Shown in pieces: positions 36,440 through 50,894 of a stretch of 64,000 bases of DNA; positions within the stretch are counted from its first letter, which is position 1; every line of letters starts with the position of its first letter. The translations under genes and the position numbers were made by a program. The notes below the pieces were generated by a model. That model ran no database searches, was not told the DNA's origin, and saw only the letters and a program-made list of their open reading frames with translations. The stretch is taken from contig JBAMJR010000097.1 in the NCBI GenBank assembly GCA_038501785.1, forward strand, positions 5,806,001 to 5,870,000, written 5' to 3'. Origin of the DNA: Myoxocephalus aenaeus (taxonomy: Eukaryota; Chordata; Actinopteri; Perciformes; Cottidae).

Positions 36440-37599
36440 TGTGTGGTGGGGAGGGTGGGGGGGATCTGTGAAAATAATATCGGGCTTTTCCGTCAGAATG
36501 AACTTTACTACTGTATCCAGCCATGAAATAATCTGACCCGACACTTCAAACCATCTGCGCTATATATCTGCCCTCTTATTTACTAAATCAGCCTGTGCAC
36601 AAAACGGAGTGTGTCTGATACTAAAGGCGAGTAGCCTGGCAGGGCCACGATAATCCTATATAAACAACTATCACGTTTATTCCCTGCTGTGTTTTGCAGC
36701 CGTCACAGAGGCAGCCTCTCTGCGCTGATGCTGTCGGCATGATAGCATACTGTAAATAAAGGCGGATATAAGCAACTGTATGAGCTCCAGTCTGCGCTCA
36801 CGCACGCACGCACACCAGCAATCAATGTGTTTTCAAAAAGAGCATTTATTCATGCGCCGCGTGCATATAAAAAGAGCATGCTTCATCACAATTTAGGCTC
36901 TGATATCTTTTATTATAGTTAATACATTTGCACTTTTGTGAGGTTGAAAAATGCAAGAAGCCTCTACTAAATCTGGTCAAGGTTGCGAAAGTGAGTTGGC
37001 TTCAAAATTCGCAGCCCTGTTGAAATAAAGCCCACATTGACCCTTTTAATGATTTCTACAAATCAGCATCAATATAAGCCTTAGGATATACGAGTATTAA
37101 ACATAACGAACTGGAGGGTAATCTTATTTTAAAACGAAGACATACATTCAAACTGCTTATAAACATTTAGCCACGTGGGCTTATAGTATAGGAATATTCT
37201 AGGAGTATAAGCCTAAATGGTTGTAGATTAATAGAAAGCCTATAAGCGAGGTCACTACGCCACAATGTAATAGCCCACGCTTAACACATACAATAGAAAA
37301 CATCATATTTACACAGAGAGAATTATATAATATTATATTGAGTTTTAGTGCAGCTATAGTCAACGAACGGGACGTGTCTTTTTGTTCCCGACAGCCCGTT
37401 TCAAGAGCTCTGCAGGGAGACTGAGCTGAGCGTGTTTGCTGCTTTGGCACTTGACTACACGGACTGAAGAGTCTTTCTTTAACACAAAGGCAGAGGGTGT
37501 TTGGAAAGCACGACGGGGCAGTTAAACGTTTGAAGACGCGAAGCAAAAAGGTCAAAATGTTTATGTTATGTTTGAAAAGGGAGGTGCTGAGATCTCCTT
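36440..37599. other. Upstream flank of six6, no gene recognised
   Basis: AT-rich to mixed DNA between the (GA)n tract and the CCAAT-rich six6 proximal region. A 153-codon minus-strand frame at 37199-37660 has no family resemblance. Confidence 0.45.
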
Positions 37600-40091
<2,492 letters not shown>

Positions 40092-40180
40092 CGGGCAGAT
40101 CGACGGCGTTGATGAATTAAAGGGGGATAGGAGTGAAAGACAATCCGATAAAAACAAGTCCTAGTGCCTGCGTTGAGTAC

Positions 40181-40183
<3 letters not shown>

Positions 40184-40275
<92 letters not shown>
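40184..40275. repeat. (CA)n microsatellite in the six6 3' UTR
   Basis: About 46 CA units starting 93 bp after the six6 stop codon and ahead of the first poly(A) signal, so it should be transcribed. Confidence 0.97.
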
Positions 40276-40278
<3 letters not shown>

Positions 40279-40431
40279 AACTGATATCTGACGGGTGCCA
40301 AAACATGAGGGGATCTGTGATCTGCGGCGGACTGCCCGTCCTTTTCCTTTTAGGCCTACATTTTTTTTTTTTGCGTTTTACCCACGTGTGGATAACTGAA
40401 CTTAACATGGACGAAACCTATTTGACGGACT

Positions 40432-40437
40432 AATAAA
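40432..40437 (+). terminator. Candidate six6 poly(A) signal
   Basis: AATAAA lies 341 bp after the six6 stop. A second AATAAA near 40764 is an alternative. Use was not tested. Confidence 0.5.
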
Positions 40438-40439
40438 CC

Positions 40440-41799
40440 AACGCCCCGAGATGAAAAGTAAACAGGAGAAGAAAAAAAAAAAATACAAAAAAGAAGGGGG
40501 ACGAAGGCATTCGAGCGCCTAACCTGCTGTTCTCTGTGGGTATTTCATGTTGAAAAAGAACTGTGATATTTTTACTTTACTTTCAAAGTTTTATAAATAA
40601 TGTTTATTTGCCTATTTAAAAAGATCTGCTCTGTCTCTTCGAATTTCATATTCATTTGCTTGGTGTTTTTAATACTTACCTTGTACACAGGTGAACCTGT
40701 TGAGCATGCGCGCTTTAGTGAAAACTGTGTTTCAGTAAAAGAAAAAAAAGGTAAAGATAACTTAATAAAATAATTGTTGATCAAGAGAGAATAACGTTTA
40801 GTCTTATTTTTTTTGTATTGCTGTTTGGGGGAATACAATTGTTAAATATTTTTTATATAAAACAAATCCTCTTGGATGTTTTCATGAAGAGAGAACTTTG
40901 ACTGATTATAACACCACGGTGCTATATTCCCTGACACCTTTTAGAGCGAGGCCTAATTGGCCAACATGCTTTGCGTCGTGTAATGCAGGATGACAGCGAG
41001 AGGTCACGGAGAGGCCGACTCGCTAACCCGGATGATCTGGAGAGAGATCATGGAGATCAAAACACAGCAGATTGTAGAAATGGGCCTTGTTCTGTCCGCG
41101 CAGGAGGACAGCCAGAAACAAGCTCCTCAGCTTTCTGCAAGTCTCCATTTCCCCAAGACAGGCTTTGATTTAGAAGGCCATACTTGGCACACGTAGTATT
41201 ATTCTAAATGTACACATATATCTGTTTGGACAAAATGGCTTTTTTGCCTTTTCTTGTTTTGCTATTTTAATTGACTACATGCTTGTTTATGTGATGATTT
41301 TATACAGCAGTTTCCCTCCCTCAGTTAGTCTAAATGTTCCTCTTAAACGAATCATCACACTATTCCAATATTTTTTCCTCTAATGAGGTAAAGATACTCT
41401 ATTTATACTCTTTTTTTTTCGGTGGAAGGCTATAATATCTCATACTATTTGTTTTGTTTTTGTATATCTGCAGCATCCTTCCAAACTAAAATCTTTAATT
41501 ATTCTCTAGGTTGAAAACAATGTCTGTAAAATGTATCTACCTGCGCAGCATATTACTAAACATTTCTACTGGACTACAAATATACTTTTTTTTAAATATA
41601 TATATATATCAGAACAAATACCCTGAAGTCTCAATGTGCTGCGCAACAAAGCGAGCAAAGCAGACTAAACCAGAAGTTAAAGTTGAGCTTTTCCAAATGA
41701 TGGGACAGACACCTGGTTTCGTCCAATTTGCTATTAATTAGGCTACAGTAACTTCTGAGACAGACAAAAGCCTTTCAGCTTGAACACAGAAGCTAAATC

Positions 41800-41830
<31 letters not shown>

Positions 41831-42069
41831 GAAACAAGTGAAGGGAAATAAATGGGGAGGAGGGGAGGGGGGGTCTTTCTATTTTTTATTTTTGCTGCTC
41901 CTCTTTCAAACCACGGGGACAAAATGGCTGAATATTTCCGTTTCTATTGAAAATAAGGACGACCGGGGGGACTAGATGAAAAAGTCTTTCTCGCAGTCAA
42001 TAAGGTTGTCAAACTGGTCAGCGGTAATCAGTGCTAATGATGGGTCTGGGGTCCCTGCTCGGACAAAAG
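40440..42069. other. Downstream flank of six6, no further gene recognised
   Basis: AT-rich DNA with a (GA)n run near 41805-41830 and a short (TA)n near 41597-41610. Short frames only. Confidence 0.5.
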
Positions 42070-42170
42070 GGCCCCTGCTGCTGTTTTGTAAAGGGAAGCG
42101 ACCGCGGGTCCCTCTCCAAAGAAAAGACTCCTGTGAGGGTAGTCTGGGGCACGGAAATCACAACTTCTCT

Positions 42171-42172
<2 letters not shown>

Positions 42173-42210
<38 letters not shown>
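42173..42210. repeat. (GT)n microsatellite
   Basis: GT run followed by a short GCGCGC stretch. Confidence 0.96.
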
Positions 42211-42212
<2 letters not shown>

Positions 42213-43762
42213 ACGCGCGCTACAGTTTGAGCTTATGGCTTGGCCTATTAAAAGGATTTAATTACCAGTTGATTGGTTTCCGGCTTGTAGTGGCTACTCA
42301 TAGGCGCAGCAGCATGCTTCAGTAAATTAGATGGTTGAATGTAGTCCGTTCTAACGTGGTCTCGACATTGTGGAGAAAACATTTCATCTTGCTGGGCAAC
42401 TTCACCAAGTAGTCTATTTCAGCTTCAAATTATTTTGACAAGTTAAGGGTTCTCAGTGGATAAGTGAGGTTAACTTGCATATCTCTTTCAGCTTTGGTTG
42501 TGATGTGTTGAATGGCGGCTGCAGCCTTGACTATACGTCTGTTTTTGTATTGGATCTGTCACCGTCGTTCAGTGCTCACACACTCTGACTTGCGATATAG
42601 TTTGTCTGGATAAATAACTGCACAGACATGATCGATATATCTGCAGATAGTCTTTATTGGCATGATTGGACGGCGTATTAGAAATATTCATTTTTAATAT
42701 AACCTCAGACTCTTTTAGCTATGCTTCATTTGATCACAAAATGTGTACCAGAATAAATACATATTATACGAAGACTATATAGTCGTAATACCAATACCAG
42801 TAATACTTGTAAATAATAATGATAATAGCCTGATAATGTTAATTATCAAATGGAAACTGCTTTGGAGCTGCTTCATTAAATTATATTAGAACAATAGCCT
42901 AATTAAAAACAAATAAGAGTAAATAAAAAACTAATAAGTAGGCCTATATGATTGCTAAAACAAATAAAGTAAACCTTGAACTGCTATAACCAATGCTGGT
43001 ACGATTGAAGTGTTTATATTCTTGTATACAGCGACCCGAGGAGTCCCACAGGGCAGAGTCTCTAACCAGAAGAGAGGCATTTAAAAATCTAGCTGTCGGG
43101 TGACAAACAGTGTAACCTTTTATTACCAATATACAGAGAGGAAACAGAAAGAAGGTCACAGATACGAGATGTTATAGAAACGTTTTTTTTTTTTTTTTTT
43201 TTACCGCAGCTCTGAACTTTCTCTCCACGGTTAGATTGATATATTGCAAATTCCATTAATTTCCAATCACGACAAAACAGTCATACAATAAATGTTGAAA
43301 GCAGCTGAAGGACCAACCTGGACTGTCTCTTCCCCGAAGAACCTGATACCTCCAGCACCTAAAATCTAAAATCAAATATGGCATAGCACGACTCAATTGA
43401 TATAAAACACTCGTTTTATAACCGATGGATAAAATAAAATAACACTAAACAAAATACACAACACGACTGAATACGTTTAAACGTGTCCTGCGGCATGCAT
43501 CCAAATGGTTGGCTGTTCAAACAACTTGTGTTGGTACTTGACTTCCGGTCTAATGTAATAACAGACAACTGGAAACAACAGTTTGTCCGATATACCAGTT
43601 AAAACACATCTGTTCAGTGTCTTGATGTCGTTGCACCTCATCTGGACCAGCCCATATCCAAAACATCAAGATTTGATTAATCTTGGAGTAGATGGTCTCC
43701 ATCCATAGGGATGTGGTTATTTTGTGTGTGATGCTCTGCAGACCCAGTAGGCAGATCCTTCT
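42211..43762. other. Intergenic stretch, nothing recognised
   Basis: AT-rich, with a poly-T run near 43183-43201. Confidence 0.5.
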
Positions 43763-44345
43763 AGTGGTGGGATCTAACTACATTTACACAAGCACTGCGC
43801 TTAAGTGCAATTTTATAAAAATACAAATAAAAACATTTATCCGGCAGGTTTTGTTATTATTTTGCATTTTGAGATTATTGATAGGTACACTTGAGGAGTC
43901 TGCAGCCATCCCAAAAGAACTGTTCTGCCATAAAGTCTGCTTTTATGATGCATATAATGTTCAGTCTTTGTTAAAACTCTCATAGAGGTTTTATTAGTTT
44001 TAGCATTGCAGTAGTGATGTTGTCCACTGCATTGTATTGAGAACTGTTCCTAATATTCTGCACACCTTATTAATGTAGCAACACCACCTTTAATAACCTC
44101 AATAATAAACACAATTTAACCGAAATATATATTATAAGACTGAACATTATGAGCGTTGAATGTATTACTGTTCAGTTGCAGTGACCACTGAGTGTATAAT
44201 CAAGTGATATATTATGATGTATTATTATAGATTACCTGACAGTAATAACTTTACCAGCTGCAACATATGTAACAATATCAAATATTCTGAAAGGGGTTAT
44301 TCTTTATAATATGTTTACTTTTTGGTACTTTATTTTGATGCTCCA
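43763..44345. mobile_element. Degenerate hAT-like MITE
   Basis: GTGGTGGGATCTAACTACAT at 43764 and the following CTTAAGTGCAATTTTA resemble one end of an abundant fish hAT-type MITE. GAAAGGGGTTATTCTTTATA near 44290 and TTTTTGGTACTTTATTTTGATG near 44319 resemble its other half. No coding capacity; the far terminus is lost or unclear. Confidence 0.5.
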
Positions 44346-44358
44346 TTTTCCCCACAGC

Positions 44359-44407
<49 letters not shown>
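44359..44407. repeat. (TAA)n microsatellite
   Basis: About 16 TAA units, followed by degenerate ones. Confidence 0.97.
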
Positions 44408-44408
<1 letters not shown>

Positions 44409-45078
44409 GTAATAGTAATAACAATAATAACAATAACACCAATAACTAATACAATGGTGATGGTGATGAAACACTGCAGTAGTGTCGGGCTAACAGTGAC
44501 ACTGTCACCGTCACAGTTCCCCCTCTCAACATGCCTCCTGAAGTTGTCGAGGTCGCTCAGCAGGGGAAACTTGTTCTTTTCAGCAGGGCTTGCGTTCTCT
44601 GCCCTCTTCCTTTTCAAACCAAAGCGCTCTCCATCCCATCCGCGCTCCAACAACTTATTATTTTTAAACCCCATTGCTTGTTGTTTACAAGGTTAAACCT
44701 GAACTCACTGCGTGATCTTTAAAATAGTAAGAAAAGAAAGAAAATAAACTCCCCATCAAAATAGTTTGTTCCGAGGACCAAAGAAATCAACTGCGTTTTT
44801 TTTTTCTTTCTTTCTGTCAGCTCCATTGTGCGAAAAGCCATGAATTTATATCAAGATATTCATTTGAAAACCGCTCTTTCCCCGCCCTTGGAAATACAGC
44901 TATTTCGAGGCTCTTGTGAACGTTATTGTTAGCCGGCCGATGTTTTTTCCGTCCATCAGAAATGTTTTCTTCTCGAAGAATAAGAAACTATATCTCATTT
45001 GTGGTGTGTGTATAGCTGCATCATTTTCTGAAGGCTTCGCTGAATTGCCCTCTAGAAATTAAACTGCAGACCAGTGAT
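44408..45078. other. Intergenic stretch before the CTCF-like site
   Basis: Moderately complex DNA at 44510-44980 without a recognisable gene. Frames here are incidental. Confidence 0.45.
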
Positions 45079-45091
45079 GCCCCCTGGTGGC
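45079..45091 (-). promoter_or_regulatory. CTCF-like site, minus orientation (toward six6)
   Basis: GCCCCCTGGTGGC is an exact reverse-orientation match to the CTCF core (GCCACCAGGGGGC on the minus strand). It lies between six6 and six1. Binding is inferred from motif only. Confidence 0.65.
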
Positions 45092-45971
45092 AAACACCTG
45101 TGTAGCTTTCCTAATGCATTTCACCCGGAGAAGTTAGATATTAGATGCTGAACAGTATACTCCACAAGCAGGCCTGTCACGAACCAGTTTCACCTGTTGA
45201 ATTGAAACCTAAACAAAACATACTGAGAACAATTAATTGATTATATGTTTCCTGTAGCTCTTAGACGTAATGTTGTTGTATTACTACCCATAGAGAAGTT
45301 TAACCACACAGCGAGGAAAACAAATCCACATCATCATATTTAATAAATAATTTAGCCTCAACTGTTCAGTAAGATTTGCTGGTCTATACACTGTTACAAA
45401 GAAGCCTATTCTGTCACAGAAAGCAGTAAACAAAAAACAAAAACAAACACCCCATGTGTAGTTTGAGCGTGATTGTAAAACGTAAACTCCTTTAAAATTC
45501 CCAGAAACAATACTGAGGGACTTGACCCAGGTGTCCGCTCAATGGAAGCTGTCCTGACTAGATTTAAAGATGGGGGTTGACACAATGCACGTCCCAAGCT
45601 CCAGTTAAAATTTAAATTGAGGAAGCCATACTCCTTACAAGTTAGATGTTAGGGTCAGTGAATGCTGATTCGCTGCAGGAGACTTTCAGAACCATGGACA
45701 GAGACACAGTTCAGCTACATCAATACACGGTTTCATAATATCTGTTTCAGATAATATCATTGACATTTTCTGGGTAACATCCCAAGTTAGTGTTTCACTT
45801 GTGCAATAAACCCTGCGTACAGTATCGTCTGCTTAATCATGTGTATCTTTCCCGCAGAGCCAAACCACATTAACGATTCTGTTTTCACATTTCCGCTTCT
45901 TCTCAATAGATTGATCAAGTTCTGAGAGCAATTTGAACATAATAAAGTAACAAAAACCTTTCGTAGTATTA
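45092..45971. other. Intergenic stretch, nothing recognised
   Basis: No conserved frame or clear repeat was identified. Confidence 0.5.
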
Positions 45972-46040
45972 TACAGTAAATGGACAAAAGTATGTGGACA
46001 CCCACATGTGATTGTTGAACATTAAAACCATTCAAAACCT
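45972..46040. mobile_element. Terminal fragment of a Tc1/mariner-type MITE
   Basis: TACAGTAAATGGACAAAAGT, followed by ATGTGGACACCC, resembles the terminal repeat of common fish Tc1-like non-autonomous elements. The opposite terminus was not found. Confidence 0.55.
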
Positions 46041-46347
46041 TACATATGTGTATGTATATATAGATACATTCAATCAGTCCAAATGATGTTAAAAATGGTT
46101 ATTGTGCCTCATATCATATCAGTACCCCCTATCATGTGTACACAGGAAAAACGGGGGAGTCATTTCTCATTATTTTCCTCTAAAGGAGAAATATTTCATC
46201 ATTTTGGAGCGTAATTACTAGCCGTAGCCAGTAAAGTAGGAGCAAATATTCAGAATAAAATCTATTGGTTTAAAACAGTGACCACGCCAACCACGGTTCC
46301 TTAAATTACGTTTCCGCCGCCATGAAACCTCTCGCTACACTGGAACA
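46041..46347. other. Intergenic stretch, nothing recognised
   Basis: Between the Tc1-type fragment and the minisatellite; no gene or repeat identified. Confidence 0.5.
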
Positions 46348-46612
46348 AGCTGAATCCAATTCTATATAGAATTCTATTTAAAGTTGAATACAATTCTATA
46401 TAGAATTCTATTTAAAGTTGAATACAATTCTATATAGAATTCTATTTAAAGTTGAATACAATTCTATTTAACATTCTATTTAAAGTTGAATACAATTCTA
46501 TATAACATTCTATTTAAAGTTGAATACAATTCTATATAACATTCTATTTAAAGTTGAATACAATTCTATATAGAATTCTATTTAAAGTTGAATACAATTC
46601 TATATAGAATAC
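46348..46612. repeat. 34-bp minisatellite, about 7.8 copies, each built on a palindrome
   Basis: Units start at 46348, 46382, 46416, 46450, 46484, 46518, 46552 and 46586 (AGTTGAATAC start; first copy has two substitutions, last is partial). Units 1, 2, 3 and 7 contain the perfect 16-bp palindrome AATTCTATATAGAATT. Units 4-6 carry substitutions that break it in the same half (AACATT). Confidence 0.97.
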
Positions 46613-47029
46613 ATTTTTTTTCAATTTGAGTCAAATTTACTTTGACAAATTTACTGTGTAACAACACATAGAAATAATAAACCTCTGTATTGTTATCACA
46701 CTAATTACATTCAAGACACATTGTACTTTTTAGTATGATGAGGCCTCTTTACTGTGGCTTACTTAAAAGACTATAATTACTATTAAGCTAAGTTACATAC
46801 ATTGAAGGGCTAGGTATTGATCACATTGAACTACGACTGGAGTTCACATAGGCTTACGTTCTTCAAATTATACCTCCACGAGACCGCTGTAATACATTTC
46901 TTAACAGACGTCGATAGACTCCATTTAGTTCTGCTTTAAAACCACGTGCAGGCTCCGATCAATCGATACATCGCTGCAACCTTGGCTCGTCTGCTTCTCT
47001 TTCAAATCTGTATTTGTTAGCAGATACAA
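46613..47029. other. Intergenic stretch, nothing recognised
   Basis: AT-rich, no gene identified. Confidence 0.5.
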
Positions 47030-47215
47030 TGCAGACAATGTGAGGCAATTATGTGAAGTCAGCCAGCGTTCACATCATCGGGCTGCTCTGACCACACAAA
47101 GAGGACTAATGTCAGCCTGGATCCTCCGCCTGCTATTGGAGCTGCAAGGAGCCTTTGTTTTAACAGGCGCTGGTGACTCAATGTAAGATGGAAATATGAT
47201 CCAGTCCAGTGTGTG
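47030..47215. promoter_or_regulatory. Candidate enhancer in the six6-six1 interval
   Basis: A non-repetitive block with CCTTTGTTT at 47152-47160 (SOX/TCF-like), TGACTCA at 47174-47180 (AP-1-like) and an inverted CCAAT near 47135. Composition differs from the AT-rich flanks. It lies between the oppositely oriented CTCF-like motifs. Confidence 0.33.
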
Positions 47216-47676
47216 GGGAGACTTATCTTGGATGAAGATGCCTGCTAGAGGTCAGATGACCTACAGCAAGTCAAAGACTGTGTCGATTTCACAGACAGGA
47301 GACTTTTAGAGCAAGAGAAAGTATCCTAAAGTTTGAACAAAAATGTCAATACAGAAATGCATATATGAAACAGGTCTTAGAGCACCTTTAATGAAAGGAA
47401 ACCTAAATATATTAGGCCTACCATAATTAAGAACGTCCCATCAAAATACCCAAATGAATTGCCTGGCTGGCTCTTTGGGACCTCGAGGATCTTGGACCCT
47501 GAGGCAGTGGGTTTAACCAGTTGTTGTGATAACTTTACTATTGGTAGGACTCATGTATATTTTATAAGCTGATGGTTTCCATTAACATTATTTTAAGCAT
47601 GCCAAGAAGGCATGCCAAGAAAGACAATTATTACTGTCAAGTTTTCTCAGGTCAGAGAGTGAAGTACATTATTCGG
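47216..47676. other. Intergenic stretch, nothing recognised
   Basis: A 12-bp direct repeat (GCATGCCAAGAA) occurs twice near 47598-47622. No gene. Confidence 0.5.
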
Positions 47677-47689
47677 CCGCTAGATGGAG
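47677..47689 (+). promoter_or_regulatory. CTCF-like site, plus orientation (toward six1)
   Basis: CCGCTAGATGGAG matches the CTCF core with two deviations. It is opposite in orientation to the site at 45079. Confidence 0.45.
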
Positions 47690-48391
47690 ACGGTGACTAA
47701 CGAAAGAGACTTCCTATAGAAGCCTGGTTATATTTGATCCAGATATGAGTGAATGTGATTAAAAAATATGCTTTTTTCCCCCTGTGGCTTATTCATCAGC
47801 ATTCATTTCTTCTAACTACTAAACTAAAACACTGACTACACACATACAATATGTATGTGGATTTGCACCTTTATAAAGTAAACCTTTTGTACAATTGTTT
47901 TTAACTTTCAAATGTTTCTTCTTGCTTGTTCTATTTTTATGAAAAGCCTTGAGCCCTCAAATTAAATGTTTTCTCTTCAGTAATCTTAAAAAATATGACT
48001 CTGAAATATGACAAGTCCTGTGAGATTAATGTGTATGCTATATGCTTATCATAATTTAATTTCTCTTGTTTATTATTTTATCCTTTTTTTATTTATTATA
48101 TTTCCATTTAAAACGTTTTAAGTATATGATATGTTTAACATTTACTTTTACATAAAGTATTTTACAAAGATACATTTTTAAATGCAATGCTCATCTTTCA
48201 CTCACTCAGATAAGCACTGTGACACATGTTTTTCATGAAAGGTCGGGTGTTGTTGTTGTTATTTGTACCATTAAACCTAACTATGAACATCATATAGGAC
48301 TATATGCTTATATAAGACAAGCTGTCTTTTAAAAGTTTATTTGATAAAAGCTCGCAACTGTCGTGTCTGTACATGTAGTACTAACCTTCGA

Positions 48392-48405
48392 CCACAAGAT
48401 GGTGG
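48392..48405 (+). promoter_or_regulatory. CTCF-like site, plus orientation (toward six1)
   Basis: CCACAAGATGGTGG matches the CTCF core with one main deviation (T where C is preferred). It is a second plus-oriented motif on the six1 side. Confidence 0.45.
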
Positions 48406-50359
48406 ACAAGAGCCATAGTGAAGAAGAAACGACTCAGCAGCTCTGCAGCAGGTTTGTACACTTCTGTCATACATCAAGATATCAATATATCAATGCAAAG
48501 CAATATATTGCCAACATAGCCTTTAATAACTACTTTTATTAGAAAAATAAATAATAATGTCACACAGAGGACAATGGCTGAAGAGGATGTTTTTTTTTAT
48601 TTTGGCTTTTTTTTCAGGCCTCCATTTAGGCTTCATTTAATTTGAGAATAGTTAACCTACATTAAGTATAACATTAACTGTACAAAGAACTCTTTAAATG
48701 CATGTTTGACTGCATACAAACAAACTACAGGTACAACAGAAGTAACTTTGGAGGTGTAAATGAGCGGACAGTATCACTGAAAGGAAGGTGTGAATGTACA
48801 TGTGTAAGAAAGTGTTTGAGGCAGGGCAAGGGCACCAGTTGGGATTTTTAAGGGGTCTATATTTAAACTCCCTGGTCTCCAGTTTCTGCAGCTGTCGCCA
48901 AGTTTAAGTTCAGCACCTTGAGCCTTTCTCAGTCATGCTCTTGAGTTATAGTTATAAACCTGACAAACTCTGAGACGGAGAGCGTGAAGCAGAGACCCTC
49001 GTCTGTCCTTCGTGTGGTGTCTCCTGCAGCTTCAGAAAGTCCAAATCGTCTCAGTGTCACTGAACTACGGTGCCTGCTTAATTATCAGCTCATCCTTATC
49101 TGACACACGACGGCTCGACCAACATCACTTTATAATGCATCACGCTATGCTACAATATTACTGCACTTCTTCTGAAATGTTTGACCAACTCACATCTTAG
49201 TTTCCCCCTTTTCATCCTCCTTAAATTATATTATCAATGATTCAGAGTTGACACTTTTCGTTATTGTATTGGTTTGTTCCCCTGCTTTCTAATCATTTAT
49301 TATAAAGTAAAATATATTTGTATTTATCTATTGTATTTATATATTTGCAAGCCCCCAGGGTTCTCTTGTTTTTAATGTAGTGCAGCATGACTATGACATA
49401 CTTGTAATATCTGGGATATAACCAGTACCATTGTGATCATGTCACATACATTCCAGGTTTAGTTCAAACCTGTCCCCTGAGCAGTTTTAGATATTGTATA
49501 AAAACAGACAGAGGAGTAAATTATTCATATTTTTTTTAGCTCTGTCTCTGTAACTTTCCAAGTGCTCAAATAATATCCACAATCGGATCAGAACCAAAAT
49601 GTTTGGAGGTGATAACTATAATACATTATGATTTTCATACACCTTTTCAGAACCCGCACAAAGATAATCATTGCTGATAAAAACAATAGGAAGTCACTGT
49701 AATCAATTACTGTATGAAACAAGCTCCCTGATTTATGTTTCACCTACTTTTGTACTTTTGTACGTACCATGAAATACTGTTGTATCATGAGTAACACTGC
49801 ATCGACTGTAATCTGCATGTCCCAGTCAGTACTATAACAGGAGCAAAGCAGTCTGTGTTGTTGTCGTGATTTAGGACAGACAGGATCACTATAGAAATAC
49901 GATATTTAAACCTTTTGTGTTTTTATCGGTTTCTTTTTTGTGTCTATATGCTCATGTTTTCCGTTGGTTTTCCGTTGACTTGAATCTGCTTGCGTTTGTT
50001 GTGTGTTGGGTTGTTTTATGACTGAATGAAACAAAACCAAAGTGTCAGACTTGTATCAACTGTGATGTTTGTCACTTTAAACATTTTAATTAGAGACTGT
50101 GAGAAACAAATTAGAGAATTTCACTCTGTGTTTGAGAATAATGATTATCATTTGAGAGGTATGCTAAAGCAACTGGATAAAAGAGAATTTAGTTTAATCT
50201 ATACTGATTTAAAAAAAAATACATGTATGTGTGCCTTTCTGTAAATGTTATTGAGTACTATTCCAGTGAAACATTACTTTACTCAACCATAACTATTTGT
50301 TATTTAAAAAAATGTCATGTATGTGGTTGGTTAAAATTGTCTCTGTATGGGTATTACTT

Positions 50360-50361
<2 letters not shown>
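48406..50361. other. Intergenic stretch, nothing recognised
   Basis: AT-rich, with short incidental frames. Confidence 0.5.

Positions 50362-50422
<61 letters not shown>
50362..50422. repeat. (TA)n microsatellite
   Basis: About 30 TA units. Confidence 0.97.
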
Positions 50423-50423
<1 letters not shown>

Positions 50424-50819
50424 TTAAAATGAAGGGAAACAAAGTACTGTAAATGTAAAATCTTTAGGACAGGTCTAAATATCTGATCCGCTTCTTCTCT
50501 CCAGGTTTTTCTGCAGGCAGCAGCAGCCACTGGAAGACAAGCAGCCGGAGGATGATGACAAGGCTTCCTCTTTTCTGCTCCTTCTTTGATGGGTGAGTGG
50601 ATTTACACAAATGTGTTTCCAACTGTTCCAAAATGCAGGCTTGATAAAGACATTTCAGTCTTTTTTTTGGAGCCAGATGACAAACTCTTCTGTGAGTAAT
50701 TATAGCTGCCACATATGATAAACACGTTTCTCACATAGGACAAAGATCCTACTAATTTAGCACTCCGGCCTATACTTTGTTAAGTAGTAAAACAATCATT
50801 CGTCATGCAGACAGACTAC

Positions 50820-50878
50820 ATGGATGGATGATATATAGACAGACAAAGAGACAGATGGATAGATGGACAGGCAGACTC
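50820..50878. repeat. Degenerate (GATA/GACA/GATG)n tract
   Basis: Tetranucleotide-like words (GGATGGATG, AGACAGACA, AGATGGATAG) in loose tandem. Confidence 0.6.
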
Positions 50879-50894
50879 TGTGTCTGCTGAAGTA

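Noticed and set aside
46348..46612. CRISPR-like array appearance
   Set aside because: Units are directly adjacent with no unique spacers, and the genome is a vertebrate; it is a minisatellite.
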